From the NCBI GenBank assembly GCA_963738615.1, contig CAVTXI010000012.1:1426001-1490000 (forward strand): a stretch of 64,000 nucleotides of DNA, read 5' to 3'. The notes beneath the pieces are model-generated. The model was given only the letters and a program-made list of their open reading frames with translations. It did no database searches and was not told the DNA's origin. Below are positions 53,419-63,198 of the stretch, piece after piece (the stretch's first letter is position 1; every line of letters begins with the position of its first letter). Source of the stretch: CAVTWY01 sp963738615 (GTDB taxonomy: Bacteria > Pseudomonadota > Gammaproteobacteria > Burkholderiales > Burkholderiaceae_C). A program made the position numbers and the translations under genes.

Positions 53419-54768
53419 ATGTTCAAGAAGATCCTCATCGCCAACCGCGGCGAGATTGCCCTTCGCGTGCAGCGCGCCTGCCGTGAGATGGGCATCAAGT
53501 CGGTCGTCGTTTATTCCGAAGCCGACCGCGACGCGAAGTACGTGAAGCTCGCCGACGAGGCCGTGTGCATCGGGCCGGCGGCCGCGGCCCAGAGTTACCT
53601 CAACATGCCGGCGATCATTTCGACGGCCGAGGTCACCGACGCCGAAGCGATCCACCCGGGCTACGGCTTCCTCAGCGAGAACGCCGACTTTGCCGAACGC
53701 GTCGAAAAAAGCGGCTTCAAATTCATCGGCCCGACACCCGAGTCGATCCGCCTGATGGGCGACAAGGTATCGGCCAAGCAGGCGATGCTGCGCTCGGGCG
53801 TACCTTGTGTGCCTGGGTCCGAAGGCGTGTTGCCCGACGACCCGAAAGAGATCACGCGCATCGCGCGCGCGATCGGCTACCCGGTGATCATCAAAGCCGC
53901 AGGTGGTGGCGGCGGGCGCGGCATGCGGGTGGTGCACACCGAAGCTGCGCTCGTCAACGCGGTGCAGACAACGCGCAGCGAAGCCGGCGCCGCTTTCAGC
54001 AATCCGGCCGTGTACATGGAGAAGTTCCTCGAGAACCCGAGGCACGTCGAGATCCAGGTGATGGCCGACTCGCACCGCAATGCCGTGTGGCTGGGCGAGC
54101 GCGACTGTTCGATGCAGCGTCGCCACCAGAAGATCATCGAAGAAGCGCCCGCACCGGGCATTCCCAGGCGCGTCATCGAGCGCATCGGTGACCGCTGCGC
54201 CGCCGCGTGCAAGAAGATCGGCTATCGCGGCGCGGGTACGTTCGAATTCCTGTTCGAGCGCGGCGAGTTCTACTTCATCGAGATGAACACGCGCGTGCAG
54301 GTCGAGCACCCCGTGACCGAACTCGTGACCGGCATCGACATCGTGCAGTTGCAGATCAAAGTGGCCGCCGGTGAGAAGCTGCCTTTCTCGCAGCGCGCGA
54401 TCGAGATGCGTGGCCACGCGATCGAATGCCGCATCAACGCCGAGGACCCGTACAAGTTCACGCCCTCACCCGGACGCATCACGATGTGGCACCCGCCGGG
54501 CGGCCCGGGCGTACGCGTCGATTCGCACGCGTACACCAACTACGTCGTGCCGCCGAACTACGACTCGATGATCGGCAAGATCATCGTGCACGGTGACACG
54601 CGTGATCAGGCGTTGGCGCGCATGCGCACCGCATTGCGCGAGACGGTGGTCGAAGGCATCAACACCAACATCGCGCTGCATCGCGAGCTGATGGTCGACG
54701 CGAAGTTCGTCTCGGGCGGCACCAACATCCACTACCTCGAAGGCTGGCTGCAACAGCACAAGCGCTGA
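53419..54768 (+). CDS. accC: Acetyl-CoA carboxylase biotin carboxylase subunit
   Basis: Carboxylates biotin on AccB using ATP and bicarbonate. The 449-residue ATP-grasp enzyme starts FKKILIANRGEIALRV. Further blocks are HPGYGFLSENADFA, the glycine loop AAGGGGGRGMRVV, FLENPRHVEIQVMAD and the active-site region MNTRVQVEHPVTE. The C-terminus is complete. It follows accB and precedes prmA. Confidence 0.97.
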   Translation: MFKKILIANRGEIALRVQRACREMGIKSVVVYSEADRDAKYVKLADEAVCIGPAAAAQSYLNMPAIISTAEVTDAEAIHPGYGFLSENADFAERVEKSGFKFIGPTPESIRLMGDKVSAKQAMLRSGVPCVPGSEGVLPDDPKEITRIARAIGYPVIIKAAGGGGGRGMRVVHTEAALVNAVQTTRSEAGAAFSNPAVYMEKFLENPRHVEIQVMADSHRNAVWLGERDCSMQRRHQKIIEEAPAPGIPRRVIERIGDRCAAACKKIGYRGAGTFEFLFERGEFYFIEMNTRVQVEHPVTELVTGIDIVQLQIKVAAGEKLPFSQRAIEMRGHAIECRINAEDPYKFTPSPGRITMWHPPGGPGVRVDSHAYTNYVVPPNYDSMIGKIIVHGDTRDQALARMRTALRETVVEGINTNIALHRELMVDAKFVSGGTNIHYLEGWLQQHKR

Positions 54769-54782
54769 GGCGGAGCGAGCAC

Positions 54783-55709
54783 GTGGGGATCATGCACACG
54801 CTGTCGCTGCTGGCGCCGTCGCCGTTGGTCGAAGCGCTGTCCGACGCCTTGATGTTCGAACTGGATGCACGCTCGGTGAGCGTCGAAGATGCGGATGCGG
54901 GCACCGATGCCGAGCGCTCGATGTTCGGCGAACCCGGTACGGCCGTCGAAACCGCGTGGCCGCGCTCGACGGTCGTGGCGCTGTTCGATGACGCCGAGTC
55001 TGCGCGCCGCGCCGCCGACCACGTGCTGGGCGAAACCTGGGCGAGCGACATTGCGTTCGTCGGCCTGAGCACACTGCCCGACACCGACTGGGTGCGCGCG
55101 ACCCAATCGCAGTTCGATCCGGTGGCGATCACACCCGACTTCTGGATCGTGCCGTCGTGGCATACGGTCCCGGCGCAAGCCACCCGCTCGATCCGCCTCG
55201 ACCCCGGCCTCGCGTTCGGCAGCGGCACGCACCCGACGACTCGCATGTGCCTGCGCTGGATCGCGCACCACGCCGGCACGATCGAAGGGCGCCGCGTGCT
55301 CGACTACGGTTGCGGCTCGGGCATCCTGGCGATCGCCGCGGCGATGCACGGCGCGCGTGTCGTCGACGCCACCGATATCGACGAGGCCGCCCTCGTCGCC
55401 ACGCGCGAGAACGCGCGCGCCAACGGCGTGCCGCTTCACGTCGGAGCGCCCGACGTCTTCAACGGGCGCTACGGCGTCGTGCTGGCAAACATCCTCGCGA
55501 CGCCGCTGCGCCTGCTGGCACCGGTGCTGTTGCAGCGGCTCGAGCCGGGCGCGCACCTGGTGATGGCGGGGCTGCTCGCGCGCCAGGCCGAAGACCTGAG
55601 GCTGATCTACGCCCCGGCCGTGCATCTGTCCGTACAGGACGAGGAAGACGGCTGGGTCCTGCTCGCAGGCCGGCTCACCGGTGGTGACATGGCATCATCG
55701 AACGCATGA
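54783..55709 (+). CDS. prmA: Ribosomal protein L11 methyltransferase
   Basis: SAM-dependent enzyme that trimethylates L11. The protein has an N-terminal recognition domain (EALSDALMFELDARSVSVEDADA). The catalytic domain follows with LDPGLAFGSGTHPTTRMCLRW, the SAM loop VLDYGCGSGILAIAA, and the NILATPLRLLAP block. GTG at 54783 (308 residues) and ATG at 54792 are both possible starts. The stop overlaps the ATG of the DUF3426 gene (ATGATG), so translation is coupled. Confidence 0.95.
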   Translation: MGIMHTLSLLAPSPLVEALSDALMFELDARSVSVEDADAGTDAERSMFGEPGTAVETAWPRSTVVALFDDAESARRAADHVLGETWASDIAFVGLSTLPDTDWVRATQSQFDPVAITPDFWIVPSWHTVPAQATRSIRLDPGLAFGSGTHPTTRMCLRWIAHHAGTIEGRRVLDYGCGSGILAIAAAMHGARVVDATDIDEAALVATRENARANGVPLHVGAPDVFNGRYGVVLANILATPLRLLAPVLLQRLEPGAHLVMAGLLARQAEDLRLIYAPAVHLSVQDEEDGWVLLAGRLTGGDMASSNA

Positions 55710-57014
55710 TGCTGGCGACTCGTTGCAGCCACTGCAGTACCGTCTTCCGGCTCGATCAGCGATCACTGAACGCAGCCGAAGGCTGGGTTCGTTGCGGTCG
55801 ATGCCGCGAGATCTTCAACGCCGTCGAAGGCCTCTTCGAACCAAGGCTCGAGGGGTCCGTCACCGACACATCGGCCGCGGGTGAAGAGGCGGGGAAAGCG
55901 CGGGGCGGTGCCCACGAACTCGACACGGTTGCCGATGCGGCCGGGAACATCGTGGCGGCAGCAACGAACGCGGAGGTTGCCGCGGATGCGGCGTTCGCGG
56001 ACCACACACCTACCGAGGCAGCCGCGTCCACGTCGTCGAAGGATGATCGCGAAGCCAACGACGACGAGATACTCGCGGCGGCATCAGCGTCCGAACGTCT
56101 CGTTGCCTTCGGTCGTCGGGCCCGAGGCGCCTGTCATCGCTGTGACCGGCCAGGCGCCCGTCGACGAAGACGAAACGCGCGACGTTCGTGCTGCGCGGAT
56201 GTCGCTCTTCGGCCCCGACAGCAAGCTCGACGACGACGACGCTGCCTTCGACGCGTACGACACCCAGGTCGGAGAGGACGGGCTCGAGCGCATGAGCCTG
56301 TGGTCCGACACGCGGCCCGCCCCTGCGCGTCGCCGCACGCGTCGATCCAAACCGAAAGTCACTACCCATCGCGACAGCGGCTTCGAGCTGTCGGAGATCA
56401 CGGTCGACGTGGCGAGTGTGCCGATGCCGATGCCGACCGTCGAAGCCGTCGACCACCTGATCGCGTCGAACGACCGCGACACGACCTTCGCGGACTACGA
56501 GCCGACATCCGGCTTCGAGATCAGCACGCGCCCGGCGCACCGGCGACGGCCAACCGTGCGATTGGCCCTTCGCGTCGCGGCGCTCATGCTTGGCGTGGGG
56601 CTCGTGCTTCAGTCGATGCTGCATGCGCGCGAAACCATCGCCGCACACTGGCCATCGACCGAACCCGCGCTGCAACGCCTTTGCGCGCCCTTCGGCTGTC
56701 AGGTCGAGGCGCCCCGCGACTTGCAGGCGCTGCAGGTTCAGAGCGTGACGTTTCAGGAAGCAGGCTCAGCAGGTCTGTACAACTTGAACGTCGTCCTCTT
56801 TAACCGTTCCGAACTGCGCGTGCGGATGCCGGCCCTGGACCTTCGCATCTCCGACGCGCGCGGTGAGGTGGCCGCCAGGCGGGTGCTGACTCCTGCCGAG
56901 ATGGAACGCCGCGAACGCTCGATTCCTCCGGGGTCCGAAACAACCCTGCAAGCCAGCCTGCGCATCGAACAGCCCAACATCAGCGGCTACGAGGTTACGG
57001 TCTTTTACCCCTGA
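55706..57014 (+). CDS. Zinc-ribbon and DUF3426 domain membrane protein (one frameshift)
   Basis: The N-terminus is an MJ0042-type zinc ribbon with two CxxC pairs (ATRCSHCSTVFRLD and VRCGRCREIFN). A long acidic, low-complexity linker follows. After one transmembrane helix (VRLALRVAALMLGVGLVLQSML) comes the C-terminal DUF3426 domain with FGCQVEAPRDLQALQVQSVTF and LRISDARGEVAARRVLTPAEM. The frame changes within the linker near 56110, so the exact linker residues are uncertain. The function is unknown. The prmA-DUF3426-PfkB order is shared with other Burkholderiales. Confidence 0.88.
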
Positions 57015-57054
57015 GCTGCCCCCGGCGGCCCACCACTTCCGAGACACACATTTC

Positions 57055-57963
57055 ATGAGCATCCTCGTCAGCGGCTCGCTCGCCTTCGACGCCATCGCTA
57101 CTTTTCCCGGGCGCTTTGCCGACCAGATCCTGGCCGATCGTCTGCACATCCTGAACGTGTCGTTCCTGGTGCCGACGCTGCGCCGCGAGTGGGGCGGCTG
57201 CGCCGGCAACATCGCATACAACCTGGCGCATCTCGGCGCGCGTGCGTCGGTGGCGGCTGCCGTCGGCGCCGACGGGCGCGACTACGTCGAGCGCCTGCGG
57301 GGGATGGCCCTCGACGTCGATTCAATCCTGGTCGACGAAGGCATGAACACCGCACAGGCCTTCATCATCACCGACCGCGACAACAACCAGATCTCGGCCT
57401 TCCACCCCGGCGCGATGAGCGAAGCGCACCGCATCGCCTGGTCGCCGAAGGGCATCTCGCTGGGCATCGTCGGCCCCGACGGGCGCGAAGCGATGCTCGT
57501 GCGCGCACGCCAATTCGCGGACGCGCGGGTTCCTTTCGTCTTCGACCCGGGACAGGGCCTGCCGATGTTCGACGGCGCGGACCTGCGCGGATTCATGACG
57601 CAAGCGACGTGGGTCGCTGTTAACGACTACGAGGCGCAGATGCTGTCGCAGCGTGCGGGTGCGTCGATCGAGGAACTGTCGCGCATGCCGAACCTGCGCG
57701 GCATCGTCGTGACGCTCGGCGCCGAGGGCTGCGAGGTGTGGCAACAGGGCATGAGCCTTCGCGTGCCCCCGGTGCTCGCCGCCGACGTGATCGACCCCAC
57801 CGGCTGCGGCGACGCGTTTCGCGCCGGCCTGCTGTACGGGCTCGAGCAAGACTGGGCGCTCGATCGATGCTGCGTGCTGGGCAACCGCCTCGGCTCGGCG
57901 AAGATCGCCCACCGCGGAGGTCAGAACCACCGCTTCGATCGCGAACAGCTCATCGCAAGCTGA
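57055..57963 (+). CDS. PfkB-family carbohydrate/nucleoside kinase
   Basis: A ribokinase-fold kinase of 302 residues. The N-terminal substrate region is ILVSGSLAFDAIATFPG, with the PfkB signature 1 GGCAGNIAYNLAHLGA. The catalytic aspartate is in the anion-hole motif PTGCGDAFRAGLLYGL. The overall pattern is closest to adenosine kinase-like members of the family, but the substrate (adenosine, ribose or another sugar) cannot be decided. It ends in a strong bidirectional terminator facing the histone-like gene. Confidence 0.88.
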   Translation: MSILVSGSLAFDAIATFPGRFADQILADRLHILNVSFLVPTLRREWGGCAGNIAYNLAHLGARASVAAAVGADGRDYVERLRGMALDVDSILVDEGMNTAQAFIITDRDNNQISAFHPGAMSEAHRIAWSPKGISLGIVGPDGREAMLVRARQFADARVPFVFDPGQGLPMFDGADLRGFMTQATWVAVNDYEAQMLSQRAGASIEELSRMPNLRGIVVTLGAEGCEVWQQGMSLRVPPVLAADVIDPTGCGDAFRAGLLYGLEQDWALDRCCVLGNRLGSAKIAHRGGQNHRFDREQLIAS

Positions 57964-57981
57964 CGTCGCTGACGTAGAAAA

Positions 57982-58006
57982 AAAAGCCCGACACCGTCGG
58001 GCTTTT
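57982..58006. terminator. Bidirectional rho-independent terminator
   Basis: AAAAGCCCGAC and GTCGGGCTTTT form an 11-bp perfect stem with a 3-base loop, 18 bases past the kinase stop and 37 bases past the convergent histone-like stop. The A and T flanks make it work as a U-tract terminator in both directions. Confidence 0.9.
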
Positions 58007-58043
58007 CGCAGACGAGCGTCGCGCGTGGCGCGACCTCGACAGC

Positions 58044-58427
58044 TCAGGGCTTGCTGCCCGTCGGGAACGGCCACGCGGCCGCGGGGCTCAGAGACGTCTT
58101 GGCTGCAGGGGCGGCCGGCTTCGCGGCAGCCTTCTTCTTGCTGGCCTTCTTGGCAGGCTTCTTGGCCGCCTTTTTCGCAGGGGCCTTCTTCTTCGCAGCC
58201 TTCTTGGTCGCCTTCTTCGCGGCCTTCTTCTTCGCTGGGGCCTTCTTCACGGCCTTCTTGGTCGCTTTCTTGGCGGCCTTCTTCGCCGGCGCTTTCTTGG
58301 TGGCCTTCTTTGTCGCCTTCTTTGTCGCCTTCTTGGTGGCCTTCTTCGCCGGGGCCTTCTTCGCGGCCTTCTTCACCGGGGCTTTCTTCGCGGCCCGCTT
58401 GGTCGCAGCTTTTTTCGCAGTTGCCAT
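58044..58427 (-). CDS. Histone H1-like Lys/Ala-rich nucleoid protein
   Basis: A 127-residue basic protein made largely of repeated AKKAT, AKKAP and KKA units, resembling eukaryotic H1 tails and bacterial HctB/BpH1-like proteins. The acid-poor sequence predicts sequence-independent DNA binding. The ATG at 58427 has an AAGGAG site 6 bases upstream. The non-repetitive C-terminus ends SPAAAWPFPTGSKP. The repeat DNA can vary in length between strains. It lies between nrdB and the convergent PfkB gene. Confidence 0.92.
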   Translation of the reverse strand: MATAKKAATKRAAKKAPVKKAAKKAPAKKATKKATKKATKKATKKAPAKKAAKKATKKAVKKAPAKKKAAKKATKKAAKKKAPAKKAAKKPAKKASKKKAAAKPAAPAAKTSLSPAAAWPFPTGSKP

Positions 58428-58629
58428 GTCAATCTCCTTGATCAAGTTGCAAAGAGCACCGGATCGATCGAGTCGACCCGGAGATTCGCCGTCTTCGGTC
58501 TTCCAGCGCCGTCATTGGCCGCCGGCTGCCGTAGTACGGTGAATAGGGGTGCAGCACCCGTGCCGCGCTTGTGATTGCGGTCTTCGCGAGCTGCGAGTCT
58601 TGATCTCTTGTCGCTGGGTCGACACACCT
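58428..58629 (-). promoter_or_regulatory. Intergenic region between nrdB and the histone-like gene
   Basis: These 202 bases hold no gene. A 5- to 6-bp hairpin (GGGTGCAGCACCC near 58546-58558) may be the end of the nrdB transcript. The promoter of the histone-like gene should also be here, but no good -35/-10 pair was found. Confidence 0.4.
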
Positions 58630-59838
58630 TCACTCCCAGACGAGCGCGCCTCCGGTTTGATACTCGATGACGCGCGTTTCGAAAAAATTACGCTCCTTCT
58701 TCAGGTCGATCATCTCGCTCATCCACGGGAACGGGTTCTCCTCGTTCGGGAAAAGCGCATCCAGTCCGATCTGCACTGCACGTCGGTTGGCGATGTAGCG
58801 CAAATAGCCTTTGAACATCGAGGCGTTCATGCCGAGCACGCCACGCGGCATGGTGTCTTCGGCGTAGCGGTACTCGAGGTCTACCGCCTTGCGGAACAAT
58901 TCCTCGATCTCGGCCTTGAACGTCGCCGTCCAAAGCTGCGGGTTCTCGAGCTTGATCGCGTTGATGAGGTCGATGCCGAAGTTGCAGTGCATCGACTCGT
59001 CGCGAAGGATGTATTGGTACTGCTCGGCCGCGCCGGTCATCTTGTTCTGGCGGCCCAGCGCGAGGATCTGCGTGAAGCCGACGTAGAAGAACAAGCCCTC
59101 CATCAGACAGGCGAACACGATCAGGCTCTTCAACAGCGTCTGATCAGACTCGGGCGTACCCGTGTGGAAATGCGGGTCGCTGATGGCCTCGATGAAGGGA
59201 ATCAGAAAATCATCTTTGTCGCGGATCGAACCGATCTCGTGATACGCGTTGAAGATCTCCGCCTCGTCCAGACCCAGTGACTCGACGATGTACTGATAAG
59301 CGTGGGTGTGGATCGCCTCTTCGAAGGCCTGACGCAGCAGAAACTGCCGACACTCGGGCGCCGTGATGTGCCGATAGGTGCCAAGCGTGATGTTGTTGGC
59401 AGCCAGCGAGTCCGCGGTGACGAAGAAGCCGAGGTTGCGCTTGACGATGCGGCGCTCGTCTTCCGTCAGGCCGTTCGGATCTTTCCAAAGTGCGATGTCG
59501 CGTGACATCGAGACTTCTTGCGGCATCCAGTGGTTGGCGCAAGACGCAAGGTACTTGTCCCACGCCCACTTGTACTTGAACGGAACGAGCTGATTGACGT
59601 CAGTCTGCGCGTTGATGATGCGCTTGTCGGCAACGTTCACGCGACGCGTGGAAGCAGCGACCACTGCATCGGATGCGCGCGGCGCCGATCGCGCGGGCAT
59701 CACCGACGACGCGCCCATCACCACGGGCTGGATGCTCTGCAACTGGGGTTGGGGAACGACCACGTGCGCGTCGAGACGACCTGCGTCGATCGGTGTGCGC
59801 GGGTTCGTCGGTCGAATGTTTTCTTCCCAAACAAGCAT
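58630..59838 (-). CDS. nrdB: Ribonucleoside-diphosphate reductase class Ia, beta subunit
   Basis: The subunit holds the di-iron tyrosyl radical cofactor. The 402-residue product has the ligand motifs DSLAANNI (Asp), EEAIHTHAY (Glu-x-x-His), LMEGLFFYVGF and RDESMHCNFG. The C-terminal tail that contacts NrdA is complete. The ATG at 59838 (MLVWEENIRPTN) is preferred; the first 85 residues are Pro/Val-rich and less conserved. It is transcribed after nrdA, with a 230-base gap between. Confidence 0.96.
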   Translation of the reverse strand: MLVWEENIRPTNPRTPIDAGRLDAHVVVPQPQLQSIQPVVMGASSVMPARSAPRASDAVVAASTRRVNVADKRIINAQTDVNQLVPFKYKWAWDKYLASCANHWMPQEVSMSRDIALWKDPNGLTEDERRIVKRNLGFFVTADSLAANNITLGTYRHITAPECRQFLLRQAFEEAIHTHAYQYIVESLGLDEAEIFNAYHEIGSIRDKDDFLIPFIEAISDPHFHTGTPESDQTLLKSLIVFACLMEGLFFYVGFTQILALGRQNKMTGAAEQYQYILRDESMHCNFGIDLINAIKLENPQLWTATFKAEIEELFRKAVDLEYRYAEDTMPRGVLGMNASMFKGYLRYIANRRAVQIGLDALFPNEENPFPWMSEMIDLKKERNFFETRVIEYQTGGALVWE

Positions 59839-59948
59839 GGTGAATTCCTGATTCGAATTATCCGAGGTGTTGGTTTCGAACACCAAGCACTTCTTGACTT
59901 TGCGTCTCGATCGTTGTTGCGACCGCGCATCGTGTGAGTGACGCACAC

Positions 59949-60022
59949 ATCGCGATGAATGCATCTATCGCGATGAATGCACGCGAGTCGAACATCGATG
60001 CACGCACATCGAACATCGATGC
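59949..60022. repeat. Two nested direct repeats in the nrdA-nrdB gap
   Basis: ATCGCGATGAATGCA occurs twice with a period of 18 (59949-59963 and 59967-59981). TCGAACATCGATGC occurs twice with a period of 21 (59988-60001 and 60009-60022). They fill most of the gap between nrdA and nrdB. Both repeat units contain palindromic cores (TCGCGA and ATCGAT). No regulator motif is known to match. Confidence 0.8.
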
Positions 60023-60068
60023 GATGTCGTCTCGATCGTCGCGCCGAGCATTCATGAAGAGCTCCGCT

Positions 60069-62962
60069 TCACTGACATGCTTCGCAGGTCGGGTCATCGA
60101 TCGCGCACATCTTGATGTCGCTCGCCGCGACTGCATCCGACATCGAAGACGCACCTGACGCGCCTGTGCCGACAGCGTTCAACTGTCGCGTGTTGACGGT
60201 GCTCATCTCGACGTGCGTGGCCGCCATCGTGCGCAGGTAGTACGTGGTCTTGAGCCCGCGCAGCCACGCAAGTTTGTAGACGTCGTCGAGCTTCTTGCCC
60301 GACGCACCGGCCATGTAGATGTTCAACGACTGCGCCTGATCGATCCATTTCTGGCGCCGCGACGCAGCCTCGACGAGCCAGGTCGCATCGACTTCGAAGG
60401 CCGTGGCGTACAGCTGCTTCAGAGACTCGGGCACGCGATCGACCTGCCGCAGCGAACCCTTGTAGTGCTTCAGGTCCATGATCATGACCTCGTCCCACAG
60501 GCCCAGCTGCTTGAGGTCACGCACGAGATATTCATTGACGATGGTGAACTCACCCGAAAGGTTGGACTTCACCGACAGGTTGCCGAAGCTCGGCTCGATC
60601 GATGCGTCGACGCCGATGATGTTCGAGATGGTCGCGGTCGGTGCGATCGCCACGCAGTTGCTGTTGCGCATGCCGTGTTGAGCGATGCGTCCGCGCAGGC
60701 TGCCCCAATCGAGCGTCGACGACGTGTCGACGTCGACAAAGCGTTGCCCATCGGCACCGACGCCGCGCTCGTCGGCAAGGCGCTTCACCGTGTCCAACGG
60801 CAGGATGCCCTGGTCCCACAGCGAGCCGCGGTAGCTCGAGTAGCGCCCTCGCTCCTTTGCAAGATCGGTCGAAGCCGAGTAGGCGTGATAGCACACCGAC
60901 TCCATCGACACGTCGGCGAAGGCGACGGCCTCGGCACTGGCGTATGGAATGCGCAGCTGATAAAGGCAGTCTTGGAAACCCATGATGCCCAAACCCACCG
61001 GACGATGGCGCAGGTTGGAGTCGCGCGCCTTCTTGACCGCGTAGTAGTTGATGTCGATCACGTTGTCGAGCATGCGCATCGCGGTGGAGACCGTGCGCTC
61101 GAGCTTGACCTGGTCGACGCCCCCGTCCTTCGAAGTGACGCGCGAGGTTCACCGAACCAAGGTTGCAGACGGCAATCTCGCGATCATTCGTGTTCAGCGT
61201 GATCTCGGTACACAAGTTCGAAGAGTGCACCACGCCGACGTGCTGCTGCGGGCTGCGAATGTTGCAGGCGTCTTTGAAGGTGATCCAGGGATGCCCGGTC
61301 TCGAACAGCATCGTCAGCATCTTGCGCCACAGGTCACGCGCCGGCGTGCGCTTGTAGAGCTTGATCTCGCCGCGGTCGGCCTTGCGCTCGTATCCAACGT
61401 AGGCCTCGCTCGAAGGCGCGGCCGAAGGCGTCGTGCAGGTCGGGGCAGGTCGACGGCGAAAACAGCGTCCAGTCGCTCCCTTCGATCACGCGCTTCATGA
61501 ACAGGTCGGGGATCCAATTCGCCGTGTTCATGTCGTGCGTGCGGCGGCGATCGTCGCCGGTGTTCTTGCGCAGCTCGAGGAACTCTTCGATGTCCAGGTG
61601 CCAGGTCTCGAGGTACGCGCACACCGCACCCTTGCGCTTGCCGCCCTGGTTGACGGCGACCGCGGTGTCGTTGACGACCTTCAGAAACGGCACCACACCC
61701 TGGCTCTTGCCGTTGGTGCCCTTGATGTAGCTGCCGAGCGCACGAACGTTGGTCCAGTCGTTGCCCAAGCCGCCGGCGTACTTCGACAGCAGCGCGTTCT
61801 CTTTCAGCGCCTCGTAAATGCCGTCGAGATCGTCAGCCACGGTCGTCAGGTAGCAGCTCGAAAGCTGCGAGCGACGCGTGCCGGCATTGAACAGCGTCGG
61901 CGTGCTGGACATGAAGTCGAACGACGACAGCACGTCGTAGAACTCGATCGCGCGCGCCTCTCGGTCGATCTCCTTCAGCGACAGGCCCATGGCCACGCGC
62001 ATGAAGAAGGCCTGCGGCAACTCGATGCGCACCTCGTCGATATGCAGGAAGTAGCGGTCGACCAGCGTCTGCAGGCCGAGGTAGTCGAACTGCAGGTCGC
62101 GCTCCGGTTTCAGCGCACGGGCCAGCCGCGCGAGATCGAAGTCAAGCAACGCCTCGTCGAGCAGTTCGGCGTCGACACCGCGGCGCACGAAGGCAGGGAA
62201 GTACTCGACGTAGCGCGCGTCCATCGCCTCGTGCGCAACCTCTTCGCCGAGCACCTCCCTGCGCAGCGTGTGCAGCAACAGGCGCGCCGTGGCGCGGGTG
62301 TAGCTCGGCTCTCGTTCGATCAACGTGCGCGCGGCCAGGATCGCGGCCTTGTGTACCTCGTCGATCGGCACGCCGTCATAGAGGTTGCGACGCGTCTCGG
62401 CGAGGATCGGCTCGGCACGCACGTCGGCACCGAGGTTTTGGCACGCCGATTCGATCAGCGCACTCAGGCGCGCCATGTCGAGCGGACGGCGTTGCCCGCG
62501 ATCGGTCACGGTCAGGCCCGATTCGGCAACAACAGGTGCCACGGGCTTCTGACGTGCACGTTCCTGCGCGCGTCGTTCGCGATACAGCACGTAGGCCCGC
62601 GCGACCTCGTGGTGGCCGCCGCGCATCAGGCCAAGCTCGACCTGGTCCTGCACGTCTTCGATATGGAACGTCCCGCCGCCCGGGCGCGACCGCAGCAGGC
62701 CGCGCACCACGCTTTCGGTGAGTTGCTCCACCGTCTCGCGCACGCTCGCCGACGCCGCGCCCTGCGTGCCGTGCACCGCAAGGAACGCCTTCATCAGCGC
62801 CACCGCGACCTTGTTCGGCTCAAAGGCCACCACCGCACCGTTGCGGCGGATGATCTGGTAGCCGTGATAAGCGGTTGCCGCCGAGGACTGGGCGGCCGAT
62901 GGTGGTTGAGCCGACGTCGTGACGAGCGAAGGCAATGCGGTGGCGGTGGCGGCAGGTTGCAT
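60069..62962 (-). CDS. nrdA: Ribonucleoside-diphosphate reductase class Ia, alpha subunit (two frameshifts)
   Basis: Reduces ribonucleotides to deoxyribonucleotides. About 965 residues. The N-terminus has one ATP-cone (GYQIIRRNGAVVAFEPNKVA to AYVLYRERR) and a second similar segment (LTVTDRGQRRPLDMARL to ATARLLLHTLR). The active site has RSQLSSCYL, SSNLCTEI with the catalytic cysteine and glutamate, and VCNLGSVNL. The C-terminal redox pair is in DDPTCEACQ. The frame changes near 61410 and near 61140, each a one- or two-base event. The ATG at 62962 has a GAGGAAG site. NrdR boxes lie upstream. Confidence 0.95.
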
Positions 62963-63101
62963 GGAGCGATCTTCCTCGAGGCGGATGGAGCCGTCGATGA
63001 CGTAGCGTGAACCGGGCCACGAGACGACGGCGACGCGCGAAAGTGGTGTGTGACGACGCGCATCGCTGCTCGGAAACCGAGCGGCGGAACATGACAAGCG
63101 A

Positions 63102-63149
63102 ACACTATATCTGGTGCCATTGCGGGCATCAAGACGCTATCGCTAGTGT
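63102..63149 (-). promoter_or_regulatory. nrdA promoter with two NrdR boxes
   Basis: Two copies close to the NrdR box (ACACWATATMTWGTGT) lie at 63102-63117 (ACACTATATCTGGTGC) and 63134-63149 (ACGCTATCGCTAGTGT). They are 32 bases apart centre to centre, three helical turns, as is usual for paired NrdR sites. On the minus strand TTGATG (63127-63132) and TATAGT (63104-63109) form a sigma-70-type promoter with a 17-base spacer. The inner box covers the -10, so bound NrdR would block transcription. Confidence 0.85.
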
Positions 63150-63198
63150 TTGTTCGCGTGCCCGTCCCGCCACGCGTGGGCGGCATGCGCCCCGCTTT

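Noticed and set aside
58044..58427. CRISPR or minisatellite array in the Lys/Ala-rich region
   Set aside because: The repetition is at codon level (AAG, GCC) within an open frame with a good ribosome-binding site; there are no spacers.
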